Assembly: GCF_905404315.1 (NCBI RefSeq)
Contig: NC_066287.1
Location: forward strand, 8,308,001-8,372,000
Length of the DNA stretch: 64,000 nucleotides
From: Leptidea sinapis
Lineage: Eukaryota > Arthropoda > Insecta > Lepidoptera > Pieridae
Reading direction: 5' to 3'
Below, one piece after another: positions 47,355 through 59,380 of this stretch. The notes beneath the pieces were generated by a model. The model did no database searches. It saw nothing but the letters and a program-made list of their open reading frames with translations, and had not been told where the DNA came from. The position numbers and the translations under genes were made by a program. Within the stretch, counting starts at the first letter, position 1. Every line of letters starts with the position of its first letter.

Positions 47355-47734
47355 AACACTAAATGTTCATGAACAAGTGTTCTCTTGGAGCCAGTGATAC
47401 GATATACTGGTACAATTATTATTGTTGATAAGACGACACTTAATGAGTTATCATACTGTTGAAGCATCATAAGGTCGAGGGTCGAGGTGATTAAATTTGC
47501 AGAAAAAAAATCACCCGTGTTTTAGTTTTCGATCCTTAGAGTATCGCACTAATATGGGACGGTATTTTCATCAAATTCAAATATTTGTATTCGAAATAGG
47601 ATATGATATCAAATATCCTGTTTTGAATAAAATACAGACATATATTAGATAGCACAGTTTCTAGCGAATTCCCTTATGTGCCTATGTCACGTCACACAAT
47701 CAAAAATATATTGAGAAGCAACAGTTAAGAAGTT
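47355..47734. promoter_or_regulatory. Region upstream of HAO1
   Basis: This is the 5' flank of the HAO1 start codon. No TATA box or initiator can be assigned with confidence. The stretch is AT-rich and contains the palindrome-like atttgatatcatatcctatt... near 47600. Confidence 0.25.
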
Positions 47735-48480
47735 TATTTTCTTTATATTTTCTATCAGTGATTCTTTAGGACCTAGGTTATAAAAAGCGCGAATAGCCCT
47801 CTTCTGTAGCACAAAGATTGTGCAGAGTTGCCCCATAGCATTATAGTATTGGACATAATTTTATGAAAATAACTAAAGTAAGTCGTAAGTCGCGCCGTAT
47901 CTACGTCAGTTAATCTAACATTTTTAGCCGCGTATGCTGCAGAACTAAGTCTATAAGCCAATCCTTCAATATCGGGCTCCATTGTAATATGGTATCCAGA
48001 ATAATGCCAAGAAATATAACATATTCCACCGGTTTTATGACCTCTCCATTTAACAAAAACCCTTGCGTCTAAATTTTTGACGTTTGGTACGGTAAATTTT
48101 ATATATTTCGTTTTCGTTCACATTAGGTTATTAGAAGATGTCAGATAGAATAATATCGTTTACGTCGTCATACAAAACTTGGTTTCTTTTTACTTTGAAT
48201 ATCAGTGAAGTGTCTTACACTACCTTATGTTTTCTTTCTATAAGGTTATAAAGAATATTTCTACAGATAAGGAAGTGAAACGGTCCAAGAATAAAACCTT
48301 GTGGTACCCCGATACTGAGAGGTATTCCAAGAGATCTCCTGCCATTCACGTCAACCTTCTGAATTCTATTGTTCATATATGGAATAGCTGACCATATACT
48401 ATATACCATATACTGACTTCCCATTGAGAGTTTACCCTTGACCAGAAAATGAGATTCCCTTCTATATCTAATCAAATAAT
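47735..48480 (-). mobile_element. LINE family B, decayed reverse transcriptase copy
   Basis: Minus-strand frames encode YMNNRIQKVDVNGRRS, then GVPQGFILGPFHFLI (48475-48215) and further on GLAYRLSSAAYAAKNVRLTD with FSYFHKIMSNTIMLWGNSAQ (47982-47773). These are the thumb and C-terminal parts of the same LINE family as at 6056 and 40465. Several stops and frameshifts separate the blocks. Confidence 0.85.
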
Positions 48481-49189
48481 TGTTGTAAATAATTACACAA
48501 TTCTATATCCTGCGCAGATACTAATTTTTCTATAGTAAAAACTTCTCAACACTATGACCAACACCACGATGGAATTCTGAATGGATTGAAGCAACCAAGA
48601 AGAGAATTTGTTGGAAAAAGGAACAATAGAAAACTTTACTACTTATAGAAAAACTGCTGCCAAGGCTACAAATTTATTTTCTAAAAGGAAAAAGCAATAT
48701 TAGTAAATTTTCTGTCTCACATAAATTTCCTCTTCAATGGAAACAGATTTAAAAAAATTGTGATGCGTCACAGGACGCCTGGCAGAATATGTACAGTGTA
48801 CAAGTACAGACGCATTCATGCATTACAGAAGAAACATCGAAATTATTTTGTACAAGTAATAGGCACAAAAGTACAGATTATGACAGGAACTAAATATGGC
48901 ATGATAAAAAATACAATATTACGAATGTTCTCCAGAAAATGATGTAATACTTATATAATAGTTAAAATAATTATGTAAGTTCTGTTTTACCACAATAAGC
49001 AGAACTTTTGAAATTCGGGTTATAATAAGGACAAATTTTAATAATGTAGGTTACAAGGTTAGAATCACTGTTTAAGCATTTGCTTAAACCAGTAAATATT
49101 CAACAAATGAAAGTATAATAATTATTAGTATTACATTGTTAAAAAAATTATATAAGTTCTGTTTTACCACAATAAACAGAACTTTTGAA

Positions 49190-49570
49190 ATTCGAAGTTA
49201 CCACAAGAGACTGGATCACTTGGCGTTGCGTAGAGACGTCGCTTCATTGATTCTTCGAAATCCACCTTCGCACGACACGCCACAAGTTAGGATATCATCC
49301 CTACCATCTGGATGTGTGGCGGTCCTCCACAGTGTGGTTTTCAAGGAGCTTTCTTCCACGTACTACAAAGCTGTGGAATGAACTTCCTTGTGCGGTGTTT
49401 CCGGGACGATACGACATGGGTACCTTCAAAAAAGCGCGTACACCTACCTTAAAGCCCGGCAACCCTCCTGTGATTCCTCTGGTGTTGCAAGAGAATGTGG
49501 GCGGCGGTGATCACTTAACAACAGGTGACCCGTACGCTCGTTTGTCCTCCTATTCCATAAAAAAAAGAGA
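49190..49570 (+). mobile_element. LINE family D, short 5'-truncated copy
   Basis: Encodes RLDHLALRRDVASL, then SVVFKELSSTYYKAVE or, in the alternative frame, FLPRTTKLWNELPCAVFPGR. It ends with ttgtcctcctattccataaa and an A-rich tail. A deletion removes the segment between VASL and the R-x-PPSHDT block. Confidence 0.85.
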
Positions 49571-49876
49571 AAGTACTACGTAATACGTATAGATGGCGGT
49601 ATCAAGTAACACAATAAGGACAAATTTTAATAATGTAGGTACTAGGACAGACTCACTGTTTAAAAATTAAAACTGGCATAAAAATTGCAGTCCACAAAAA
49701 GATCTCATGTTGGAAGTTTTATTTAGAAGGCGCATATTCACTGTAATATCTACTCAGGGTTAAACTCAACAAGCCGAGTATCAAACTGAAGCTATCCCGT
49801 TTAATATGAACCATGATTGTGGAGAGGTTCGTCTCAATTATTTTACCTTCCTCCTAAGTCTGATTTCCCCAAAAAC

Positions 49877-49915
49877 AGGCTTGAATTGCGAGAACCATTC
49901 TCGCAATTCAAGCCT
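49877..49915. repeat. Perfect 18-bp hairpin with 3-base loop
   Basis: Arms aggcttgaattgcgagaa and ttctcgcaattcaagcct pair perfectly around cca. It lies in intergenic repeat-rich DNA; no element boundary was identified. Confidence 0.85.
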
Positions 49916-50021
49916 ACCAATAAATCAGTAATCTCAACATTACACAGGATGCCTGCTAGATTATGGGTACTAAAACGGCGCCAATTTCTGAAGTGAAGAA
50001 GTAATGTGTAAACCATTATTA

Positions 50022-50228
50022 TGTTTCGGTCTGAAGGGCGCCGTAGCTTGTGAAATTACTGGGCAAACGAGACTAACATCTTATGTCTCAAGGTGACGAG
50101 CGCAATTGTAGTGCCGCTCAGAATTTTTGGGTTTTTCAAGAATCGTAACCGGCATTGTAATGAGCAAGGCGATTACCATCAGCTGAACGTCCTGCTCGTT
50201 TCGTCCCTTATTGTACTAAAAAAAAGCT
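50022..50228 (+). repeat. Dispersed repeat family A, copy 3
   Basis: Forward copy with gaagggcgccgtagcttg, ctcaaggtgacgagcgcaat and agctgaacgtcctgctcgtt, then cgtcccttattgtacta and an A tail. The A tail suggests retroposition. Confidence 0.75.
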
Positions 50229-51419
50229 ATTTGCTGTTTGCGACTTAACTATAGCTATAGCTAGCACTCCAGTATTTTGGCTTAACTTAAAGAGCTCTGT
50301 GACTGTGAACTGTGTGACAGAAAATTTTAATTGTCCTTGAATATATTCTTTTTTATACAACTGTATACGTCCTGAAATATCCCATCCTCCTTTTTTTACA
50401 TGTTTCTAAATATTTTATGTAGGTACTTAGGTAAAGATATTAGGTTAAATATTATTAAACTATAAGCAACACTCCTAATACTAATAATAGTTATGGGAAA
50501 AAGTATTTTTGAATACAGTTCACACCTTACATAGAGTTCTTTCATAGGCTTAGTACGATTATGAATATAAAATTAAATTTTTCGCATGGGCATAATTTTT
50601 TTCCGCTGTCGTAACTTTTTTTTAAAGCTCGATCGTTACTTCTACAGTTAAGATTAAAATTTACAAATTAATTAAAAAGTTTTGTAGAAAGGAGTTTTCA
50701 TACATAAAATAAAATGGGATAGATTTTATACGAGGAAAAATTTATGAGTCCATACGTCTTCGCATTGACTTCTCAAAAAAATATTTTAAATGGTTGTTTA
50801 TTACTTTTAATAACCAGTTTTAATTATTTTCATATCAACTTTTGTCAAAAATCCAATAGGCTGTATTCGCGTACGATACGTTAAAAAGGTACAGTTACAA
50901 AATCGTGCCATTTTCTGAAAGTTTGTTGAAATAAACATATTTAATTATTTGATTAATTGTTGTTACTATTCCCACAACTGTTTTGAAAAACATCATGTGA
51001 TACACAGGTGTGTAGGTTGTTTCAAAATCATAACAACGTTTAACGTTTGCATTAACGTCTCGTAAGCAGTTCTAGATCTTGTCTTAAGTGATTTATCCCT
51101 TATTTATACATATACCCACAAAAAGTAGATCAACATGAATAAACATACTAAGTGGAACTTATGAGCACGACTAGTACTCCACTGTCGGACTTTCTTATAC
51201 GGTTTACTACACGCTTGGCGTCTCTTTAACGTTAAATTCTCTTCGATATTATTGATCACCCTGAACTTCGGCACCGAGACATTAGCGATAACGATAACAA
51301 AATAATATTTACATGCGGTCTTCACTCATTATATAACACAACAAATTGTTTAGATTTTAAAGAACGACATCTCAAGTCAATTTCCTAATGTGCAAATATT
51401 GGGGTTGAGCAGGTTATCG
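50229..51419. other. No gene or repeat recognised
   Basis: AT-rich sequence. Short frames here (for example 51325-51104, minus) have no family resemblance. Confidence 0.4.
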
Positions 51420-52095
51420 ACTGTTAAGTAGATCCTGTAGATGTGATGGCAAAGCCAAATTGGCTTCAAAGAAACTGGGCGTCATTAATAGAGCACGGCA
51501 ATACTTCAAGCCGGCCCACATACTAGCGCTCTACAAAGCGCAGGTCCGGCCACACATGGAGTATTGCTGTCATCTCTGGTCTGGCGCACCCCAGTATCAG
51601 CTCGATCCATTTGACCGCGTGCAACGCAGAGCAGCTCGAATTGTCGGGGACCCAGTGCTCTGTGAACGGCTGGATCACTTGGCGTTGGGTAGAGACGTCG
51701 CTTCATTGTGTGTCTTCTACCGCATTTATCACGGGGAGTGTTCCGAAGAGCTGTTTAACCTGATTCCTGCCGCCGAATTCTACCTTCGCACGACACACCA
51801 CAAGTTAGGATATCATCCTCACCATCTGGATGTGTGGCGGTCCTCCACAGTGCGGTTTTCAAGGAGCTTTCTTCCACGTACTACAAAGCTGTGGAATGAG
51901 CTTCCTTGTGCGGTGTTTCAGGGACGATACGACATGGGTACCTTCAAAAAAAAAGCGCGTACACCTTCCTTAAAGGCCGGCAACGCTCTTGCGATTCCTC
52001 TGGTGTTGCAAGAGATTGTGGGCGGCGGTAATCACTTAACAACAGGTGACCCGTACGCTCGTTTGTCCTCCTATTCCATAAAAAAAAAATGTACC
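51420..52095 (+). mobile_element. LINE family D, well-preserved 3' copy
   Basis: An open frame of 212 residues (51460-52098) includes HILALYKAQVRPHMEYCCHL, SGAPQYQLDPFDRVQRRAAR, VFYRIYHGECSEELFNL and FLPRTTKLWNELPCAVFQGR. This is the C-terminus of the Jockey-like reverse transcriptase. It ends in ctattccataaaaaaaaa. It shows about 25 residues that are deleted in the longer copy at 31885-34372. It is 5'-truncated within the reverse transcriptase. Confidence 0.92.
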
Positions 52096-52114
52096 TAACA
52101 AGACACACTAAGGT

Positions 52115-52176
52115 TTTATGAACGATACGTCACTCGAACAGTTGGCTCAGTGTTCGAGTCACGCATCGTTCATAAA
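52115..52176. repeat. Imperfect ~25-bp hairpin next to a LINE
   Basis: Arms tttatgaacgatacgtcactcga and its near complement tcgagtcacgcatcgttcataaa surround a short loop. It begins about 20 bp after the A tail of the LINE at 51420-52095. It could be part of the pre-insertion site. Confidence 0.75.
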
Positions 52177-54534
52177 TTTTCTTTACAAATCTAATTTGTG
52201 TAATTAATCCCATACTTTAAAAATAACAAATTGTTGATAACACAACAAATTAAAACGCATACCTAAATATAATTTTAAAAATTTTATTTTCCGATTTAAT
52301 TACATATTTTGTTTTACTGCATATTAATGTTCGCCGCCTTCTCATTCGCTTCGCATCCGTTAACATACATGTTAAAGGTGATTCGTAACAATCCCAGACG
52401 AATATGAGGAAACAATTCACATACCGAATTGGATCCGACATCGTACGTGGTGTTATCTCTGTTGAGTATTATTACTCTGTGTCCATAATAATCAATAATA
52501 GACCATAAATGTACATAATAACATCGGACATAATAGATTGTTACAAATTACCTTCATCAATCTCAATGTATCTCCGAAAAATAACATTTCGATACTATAA
52601 AATATGCACAAGTTGAATGCTTTTAAATTTTCATACATACAAAGCAACATGAAGACGAGTGATCAAATCTGATGCTGCGGGTGGTATTATCTTTAGTATT
52701 TACAAAGAGTACATACATTCTATAACAATAATTAGGAAAACATAATTTTATTCGGCAGTGTCAATAGTTTGTTTCGTCGCTATTACAAATTCCAATTGAA
52801 TTATATTTTATTTACACACCGCTATGTGTTACATGAATAAAAAAAATCTACGAAATATTTATAATATAATGAGTTATTAAAAACGCGCGGTCATTCATCG
52901 TTTGAACATTTAATTCGATCTTTGGTTACAAAATGACCGCAAGAATATTATTTACCAAATAAAAGCATGCACATGGCAATACCAGTAAATACTGGTTCGA
53001 TTGTGTAACTAGATATGTTATTACAGCCCGTGTCGTCTACAATAGGTGATATTGAGTAAAGCTCGCGGCACTACTTGATACAAGTCTACAGCACTGAAGT
53101 ACATATTTTTTTTTAAATGAAATATTAATAAGGCACAAAGGCTATCAGCCAACACGACAATGGTCACGTAAGCCTCGTACAGATACGATTCGTTTCAATC
53201 ATTTTTGTTGTATTTATATCATGTTTCTCACCACCAGATGAAGTTATGGAAACGAACGTGTATTATGTCCGTTTAATATCAACATTTTCAGTACTTAAAC
53301 AAATATTAAATACATTATAAAAAATAATTACAACCACAGATATACAAGAATAAGCAGACTAAAGAGGTCCTTTTAAAACGCGTGTCGCTTCAAATAACAT
53401 AAAGATGTGTCAATAGCCGTGATTAAAGTGGTTAAAGTTTTCCAATTACAGAGAATAATACGACTCAGTGTGCCGCACAATGCCGAATTGTGCTGATGCT
53501 TAATTTTAACATCAATTAGTTTTCAAATGCACCAAAAGAGTGCGCTAAGTTCAATATTGAAAAAAAAAAATGTAAAATGTAATGTTTGTCCTTCATCGAT
53601 ACTTATATTTATTTCTTAACACAGTGTGAATTAACTTTTATTATTTTCAAAAAACTACAACGAAACTAAAGGTTCACAATTTTTTTTAACAATAAACAAT
53701 ATTACTAACGATAATTTCGACCAATACTAGAACAAAGAAAAAACACTTGCTAATTTTCTGCCACTGAGTTGGTATCGAATGTACGCATCACGCGGAGGCA
53801 GTACTTTTGAGAGTACTCAATTGTGTGAAGCGTTGCTATAGTTAGAACATTCAACATTGAGCATAGTGCCGCAAACCTAATGCACTTTGGTGCTGTAATT
53901 GGAAAACTAGCAATGTATCGTGTCCGGGGCTATCAATACAATACAATGCACGAATATTAACTTAGTTTTTTCGAATCAATACCAAGACGGAGATAATTTT
54001 CGCTGTGTTAAGATTGATATAACTGTAAGAAAGTATAAGAGAATTACTAAAAAAAACTAAGAAATAAAATTATACTTATTATAACTATATCTATATTTAT
54101 TATTAACTATAACTAGGAAATATCTTTGGTCTGCATATTCCAAAATATCTGTGCAATAAACGAGTCCCAGTATATTATAATTAAAAAAATAGAATAATAA
54201 GCAACTGCGATCTAATTGTCTGTAATTAATAAATATTAAAACAGCCTATTGAAATAAGATAGCATAATACGAATCTAATTAATGTTAGGGTGTTTCTTAA
54301 TTGAACATTATTATTTTACGAAGACCTATTGTAAGAAGAATTACATTACAGATATTTTCCTCCCCTCAGACTAGTTTATAAAATAATATCTACACCAACG
54401 AAAATGACAAAATACACTATGTAGGAAATTCATAAGAAAAAACTAAATTGGAACGGAAAGTTTGTTAAGGCCTCAGGCCACTAATCGTGCCGTTGGCAAC
54501 AAGTTCTATTTGATCTTATAAACGTGGTCTAAGG
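52177..54534. other. Long AT-rich stretch without a supported gene
   Basis: No exon with family resemblance or splice-consistent coding was found on either strand. It lies downstream of the fat facets stop and upstream of HAO1. Confidence 0.45.
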
Positions 54535-54764
54535 CTATCTATAGAGCGTACTTAGGGTTTGCTCAGTCTTTACTTACGTTAATCTTTGCTGAAAAAACGC
54601 TAACTTGACTTTTGCATTGGTCTGTCTTAGCTTAAGCTCAGTATAATTTCTGCTGTCAAATGACTATAAAAACGAAACTAAAGATTATGCTAAGCTTACA
54701 CTTAGCTAAGTTTTACGTAAGTAAAGTCTGAGCAAAGTATAAGTGCGCTCTATAGATCTATAGA
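54535..54764. mobile_element. MITE family N, intact copy
   Basis: The ends tatctatagagcgtacttag and, as reverse complement, gatctatagagcgcacttat form a terminal inverted repeat of about 50 bp that includes tttgctcag and ctttacttacgt. The interior gacttttgcattggtctgtc followed by ttagcttaagctcagtataa shows the uninterrupted form of the copy broken at 16913. Confidence 0.8.
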
Positions 54765-55148
54765 TCTCAGCCCTAAAGTCTGGGCGAAGCTATTCGATGC
54801 ATCTTTTATATTTACAAACAAGCTTTAAGAGTGATGAACATCCTCAGCAAATTGTTACTATGGTTTCTTATAACAAACAGATTTAAAAACAATTAAAAAT
54901 GGAACTTCACTACGACAGTAGCCCGGAATAAAATTCAAAATGCATCAATGCACTGAAAAGAAGCATACACCTTGAAGAGTTGTGAAATTTTCCCTAACAC
55001 TACGCAATAATTATATTCAAATATGACTTAAAAATCTTGTGTCGTAATATGGCAAAACAATACTTCTGAATATTTACTATTTGCAAAGTGTAGACGTCCA
55101 AATTATTACCTATCTGACGAAGCCAACAAAGGATTGTACAAGACTTAG

Positions 55149-55359
55149 ATAATTTATACTTCTAGATAGAGTCTCTTGCTGCTAATCAACCGATGTGAAC
55201 AGGTCAGGTTTAATATTTTAGTGTGCGTGGCAAGCAATTTGTATGGCACTTTGTGTTAGTGTGCGTGCATTGCTCAAAATAGAGGTTGACTCTAAATTCC
55301 ATTTATTTTCAACGTTTTCACAGCTGTCATAGTCTATCTAAAGGTATAAGTGATCTAAG
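55149..55359 (+). mobile_element. MITE family M1, copy 4
   Basis: Starts ataatttatacttctagata, contains ttgtatggcactttgtgtta and ttgctcaaaatagaggttga, and ends tctatctaaaggtataagtg. Compared with 56119 it lacks about 20 bp around tacgtcttacactcgcg. Confidence 0.85.
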
Positions 55360-56118
55360 ATTAATTGCAGTCATCATATTATTATAATTAATATGTGTAT
55401 GTATGTATGTATGTTTATGTCGGTGGTCATGTAAAACAAATGATTGTAACAATATTACAATAATCACAACAATTATTCTCTGTTAGCACCCACGAATTGG
55501 CGCGGCGTTGCGTCACTAAGCCATGCTAAACAATTACAAAATTTAAACTAAGCCTTAACAGCTATTATTTGTACTGTAACGAGAAAAGAGTGTTATTTTA
55601 AATAAATAAAAATACATTTTTATATGAACGATTAAGCTCATTGTCGAAAAAGCTTAAAATCCTTAACTATGTTAGTTCTACTTAGCTCGTATAGCTCCAA
55701 TTAATTTTCATTCAAGCGTATGGAGACAGCCTAATATAGTTTAGGGTTGGCACTTGTACAAAAAAAGACCGGAGCTATGTCATTTATATTACTATGTAGT
55801 CTAGCCCAATAACCGGTGAAATATAAACATTAAATACCTTGTGAAATCGACAGGTTACTTAAATCACCCGATCTAGTAACATTTACAACTATTTTAAAAT
55901 CATTGTTAAGTCATTAATTAAGTCATAATAAATTTTTAATGGCGGTTGATTTATGAACGTAACAAAAATACTAATTTTCTATAAGGATATTGATTTTAAT
56001 ACATTTATCACAAGTCCGGCAAACCATATTGTTATTTCTTATACCTAAATAATTATATTAGGTGCTTTTGTTATTTATATAATATTAAAATTATTAGTGT
56101 ATTAGTAATTTCTTACAT

Positions 56119-56340
56119 AATTTATACGTCTAGATAGAGTATCTTGCTGTTAGACATCCGATAAAAACAGGCCGGAAATATTAGTTTAGTGTGCGTGACA
56201 AGCTACGTCTTACACTCGCGATTTGTATGACACTTTGTGTTAGGGTGAGTGAATTGCTCAAAATAGAAGTTAGCTCTGAAGTCAATTTTTTTCGACGTTT
56301 TCACAGCTGTCACAATCTATCTAGACGTATAACTGATCTA
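56119..56340 (+). mobile_element. MITE family M1, copy 5 (best ends)
   Basis: The ends ttatacgtctagataga and tctatctagacgtataa are perfect 17-bp inverted repeats. The interior matches all other M1 copies, including cgtcttacactcgcgatttg. Confidence 0.9.
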
Positions 56341-56351
56341 AGAGTTATTTA

Positions 56352-56455
56352 TATAAAAGCCCGCTGAGTTTCTTGCGCCCGTTCTTTTCGGGTCTTGAGG
56401 CATACGATTTCCAATGGGTGGTAGTTTTGACGTCCAATAAGTGATTTTAAACTCT
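56352..56455 (+). mobile_element. LINE family B, 3'-end fragment
   Basis: aaaagcccgctgagtttctt, gcgcccgttcttttcgggtc and aatgggtggtagttttgacg match the 3' tail at 40690-40800. Confidence 0.7.
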
Positions 56456-56974
56456 ATTTTAAAATTTGAATATTTTCTTACAATGAGGTTTATCAAACAC
56501 AAGTGTGAGTTCATAGAAGAGTTCCATACTAGTATCTATCGATCGCGTGTTATAATCATGTCAGCTGCACACAATTTTTTATCTACACACATGACGTGAA
56601 CCCTATAAGTAAATAATGTATTCATAATCGGTAATATTATAATTTTATAAAAATTTGTGGCAAATAAAAAATACACAATTAATTATTGTAATAGTCTTTT
56701 TAATAAATGCAGTGTTAAGTAACTCCAAGCTTAAAATTACTTCTCCCTGTCATGTAATTCTATATTCAGAAAGGTAAGGTAAAGACAAAAAGTTTTAGAC
56801 TTGCGAGTATTTACACTGCGATTACTAATAAGTCAGATAATGTTGTGCATTAATGCAACATTATTTATTTAGTATCCAGTTACTATAACCAAAATAATTT
56901 ATATTTAAAGAAGTGGTAAAGTTGTCAATCCATATACTATTGTGGCTCGACACACAGAGCGCTAAAACTCGAGA

Positions 56975-57290
56975 AATACGTCGGATTTTTTTTGTAATAA
57001 TGAACAGGCATACAGGCAATTGGCTTACCTGATGGAAAAAGGAAGACCAGCGGCCCATGGACATCAACAATACCACAGGTCGAGAGATGCGTTGTCGTCC
57101 TTTCAGATTGGAGTATGCTCCATCTTAAGGGTCCCCAAGAAATTTGTAATTTAAATGTTTTGAGTATTTCCTGGATTGAAAGAATCATTAATGGGATCAC
57201 GCGTTTAAAATTCACAATTCGAAGTCCATAAATGTTTTTTGTGCGGACGAAAATTATTTATGTATTGGGCGGAGGTGATGGACTAAAATC
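56975..57290 (-). mobile_element. Degenerate LINE 3' end
   Basis: Plus-strand phrases such as gcttacctgatgg, cggcccatggacatcaacaa and gagagatgcgttgtcg match, with divergence, the 3' region of the minus-strand LINE at 26765-27590 (gcccatggacatccgcaaca, agagatgcgttaccgg). It is an old 5'-truncated copy. Confidence 0.5.
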
Positions 57291-57440
57291 AAATGAACCC
57301 CACACTCGTCCAGTGATCGGTGATATAGAACAAGAACAGAAATAACGCATTTCGCATCAATCTTCCAATTCATATTGGGTCCTGATTCGTGAGAAGCGTA
57401 AGAGACTATAGTTAGTGCTATGAAATAAAGATCGCCCACT

Positions 57441-57690
57441 ACTCTATACTAATATAATAAATATGATTAGTTTTTTTGTTTGTTTGTCCATCTACCAGTT
57501 GGATTTAAATAATTACTTTGTATTTGATTGCTAGATTCATGAGGATGCATAGAATATAGCCTACCTATACTAAAAAAGCATGAGATGGGTAAAAGTTGCC
57601 GATGAGGTGCTTGCTTAAGTTATAGACAAAAGACTACAGAATAAGGAAAGTATTAGTCTACAACTTTCAGATATCGAAAGAATAACGCTC
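57441..57690. mobile_element. Possible Helitron-like repeat
   Basis: Begins with ctctatactaatataataaa followed by gtttgtttgtccatc, a start often seen in lepidopteran Helitron-like repeats. No end was identified. Confidence 0.3.
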
Positions 57691-59380
57691 TTTATATATA
57701 AACCATGCAATTTCCGCGCGTCCGTTTGTAAAATGTACCACAAAGATATTGTTGACCTTCAGTACATACAAAAAATCCGGCGCAAAAGGGACTATTTCTA
57801 TACATAAGCCACAATATGTGTATTATGAAATAAAACATTATAAGCGACTGCAACCGCGAGGCACACTTATTATTTATATAAAATAGACTTTTGTTCTTCA
57901 GGGTCTTCACTCCTCGATAAGCTTCAGTCTCTTAAATAGAAAAAAATACCACATTGGACTATCAAATTGATATTGACATCAAATACTTGAAAAAATCAAT
58001 CTTGTACATCGATCCCACCCAAAGATACATTTAAGCCTTAATGTGATTAGTATTTATATTACAACTTTGTTGGAAACTAATCACTATAGTTATAGTATGA
58101 TGACAATCCCTCTCTGCTACGTAATTATCCCGCTTAACATGTTTTTCTATGATAAGTCGTATAAAGACTAGAAAATGATTATTTATTATTTAATATAACA
58201 CAAATGCTATCCTAGACCATGGAGACTATCTATATGAACATAGTCCAATTAAACATGAAAAGTGTTGAATGGTGTCGATAGACTAAAGTAATCGATAAAA
58301 CAACCAATAAAATTTATGAATAATGTTTAATATTTCAGTAAAATATAATTTTCATACAATTCAACATTGTGTGTGTCCGGGGAGGTGTGTCACTGTCACT
58401 TATAATATATTTGCATAGACACTCTTTTACTTACGCTAATATATCGGCTCAAATTTATACAATGACGTCAACGAATACTCCCACTTTGTCCCAGTTTCAT
58501 AACATGTCTCGTTTTTGCATAAAAACGATAACGTAACGAAAAAACATCACATATTTTGTCGCGTCGACACATAACGCTAACATTTAATATACTTACAGCG
58601 ATGTAACTAAATAAACTATGCAAATATAGAAATCCTAAAGGGGATGCACAAGCGATGAGTGACTTGATTACATAAATAAATATTATGATTATAATAGAGG
58701 AAGCTATGATACAGTGAGTGGGCGCTGTGCACGGCTTAATTAATACTTAACAAATAAATGCCCTCGAAGATGACCTTTACACGTATCGTTAACATCACAG
58801 AACATAACTAGCGATGCGCGCTGGCCATACAACACCATAACTTAAATTAGGCCATAAAACCCAGTCGCAATATAGTTCACAACTTAGTAGTCAATTTGAT
58901 ACATAAAACTAAAAATGTACTCTCATCGCCCATATGACCATCATTTATTCGTCAAAGAGGATGACAGGCCATATGAGCTTGGAAATTTGTAGCTCATATA
59001 TAACTTAAAGCAGGTGGAACCAAGAGGCGATCGCGCATCGCTACACAAAAATACTGCTAAGCGGGAAACGCGAAATAAATAATCGAGAGGCGGACTAGAG
59101 TAGTGTCGCTATCTGACGTCGATCCACAAGCATGCGCCGACCACGCCCCACAATCATGATAAAACGTTCTCTTTTACCTGGCTCAGACAAGGATACCTTA
59201 TATGTATATACAATGCGCTGTTCGTGTGTTTGTATTAATTAAAACATTTAAAAAATCTTTAAGATAGTCATATCGATATCGTCCATAAGTACTGTCTCTC
59301 TCGTCCAGACCAAACCTAAGCCGTTGCTAGCACAGATGGAGTGTGGGTACGTGGTCGTCGCCGCACACGCAGGCGGGTGC
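57691..59380. other. Downstream region of fat facets, probably including its 3' UTR
   Basis: No coding sequence is supported. It directly follows the fat facets stop codon on the minus strand. The transcript end cannot be placed from sequence alone. Confidence 0.4.
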
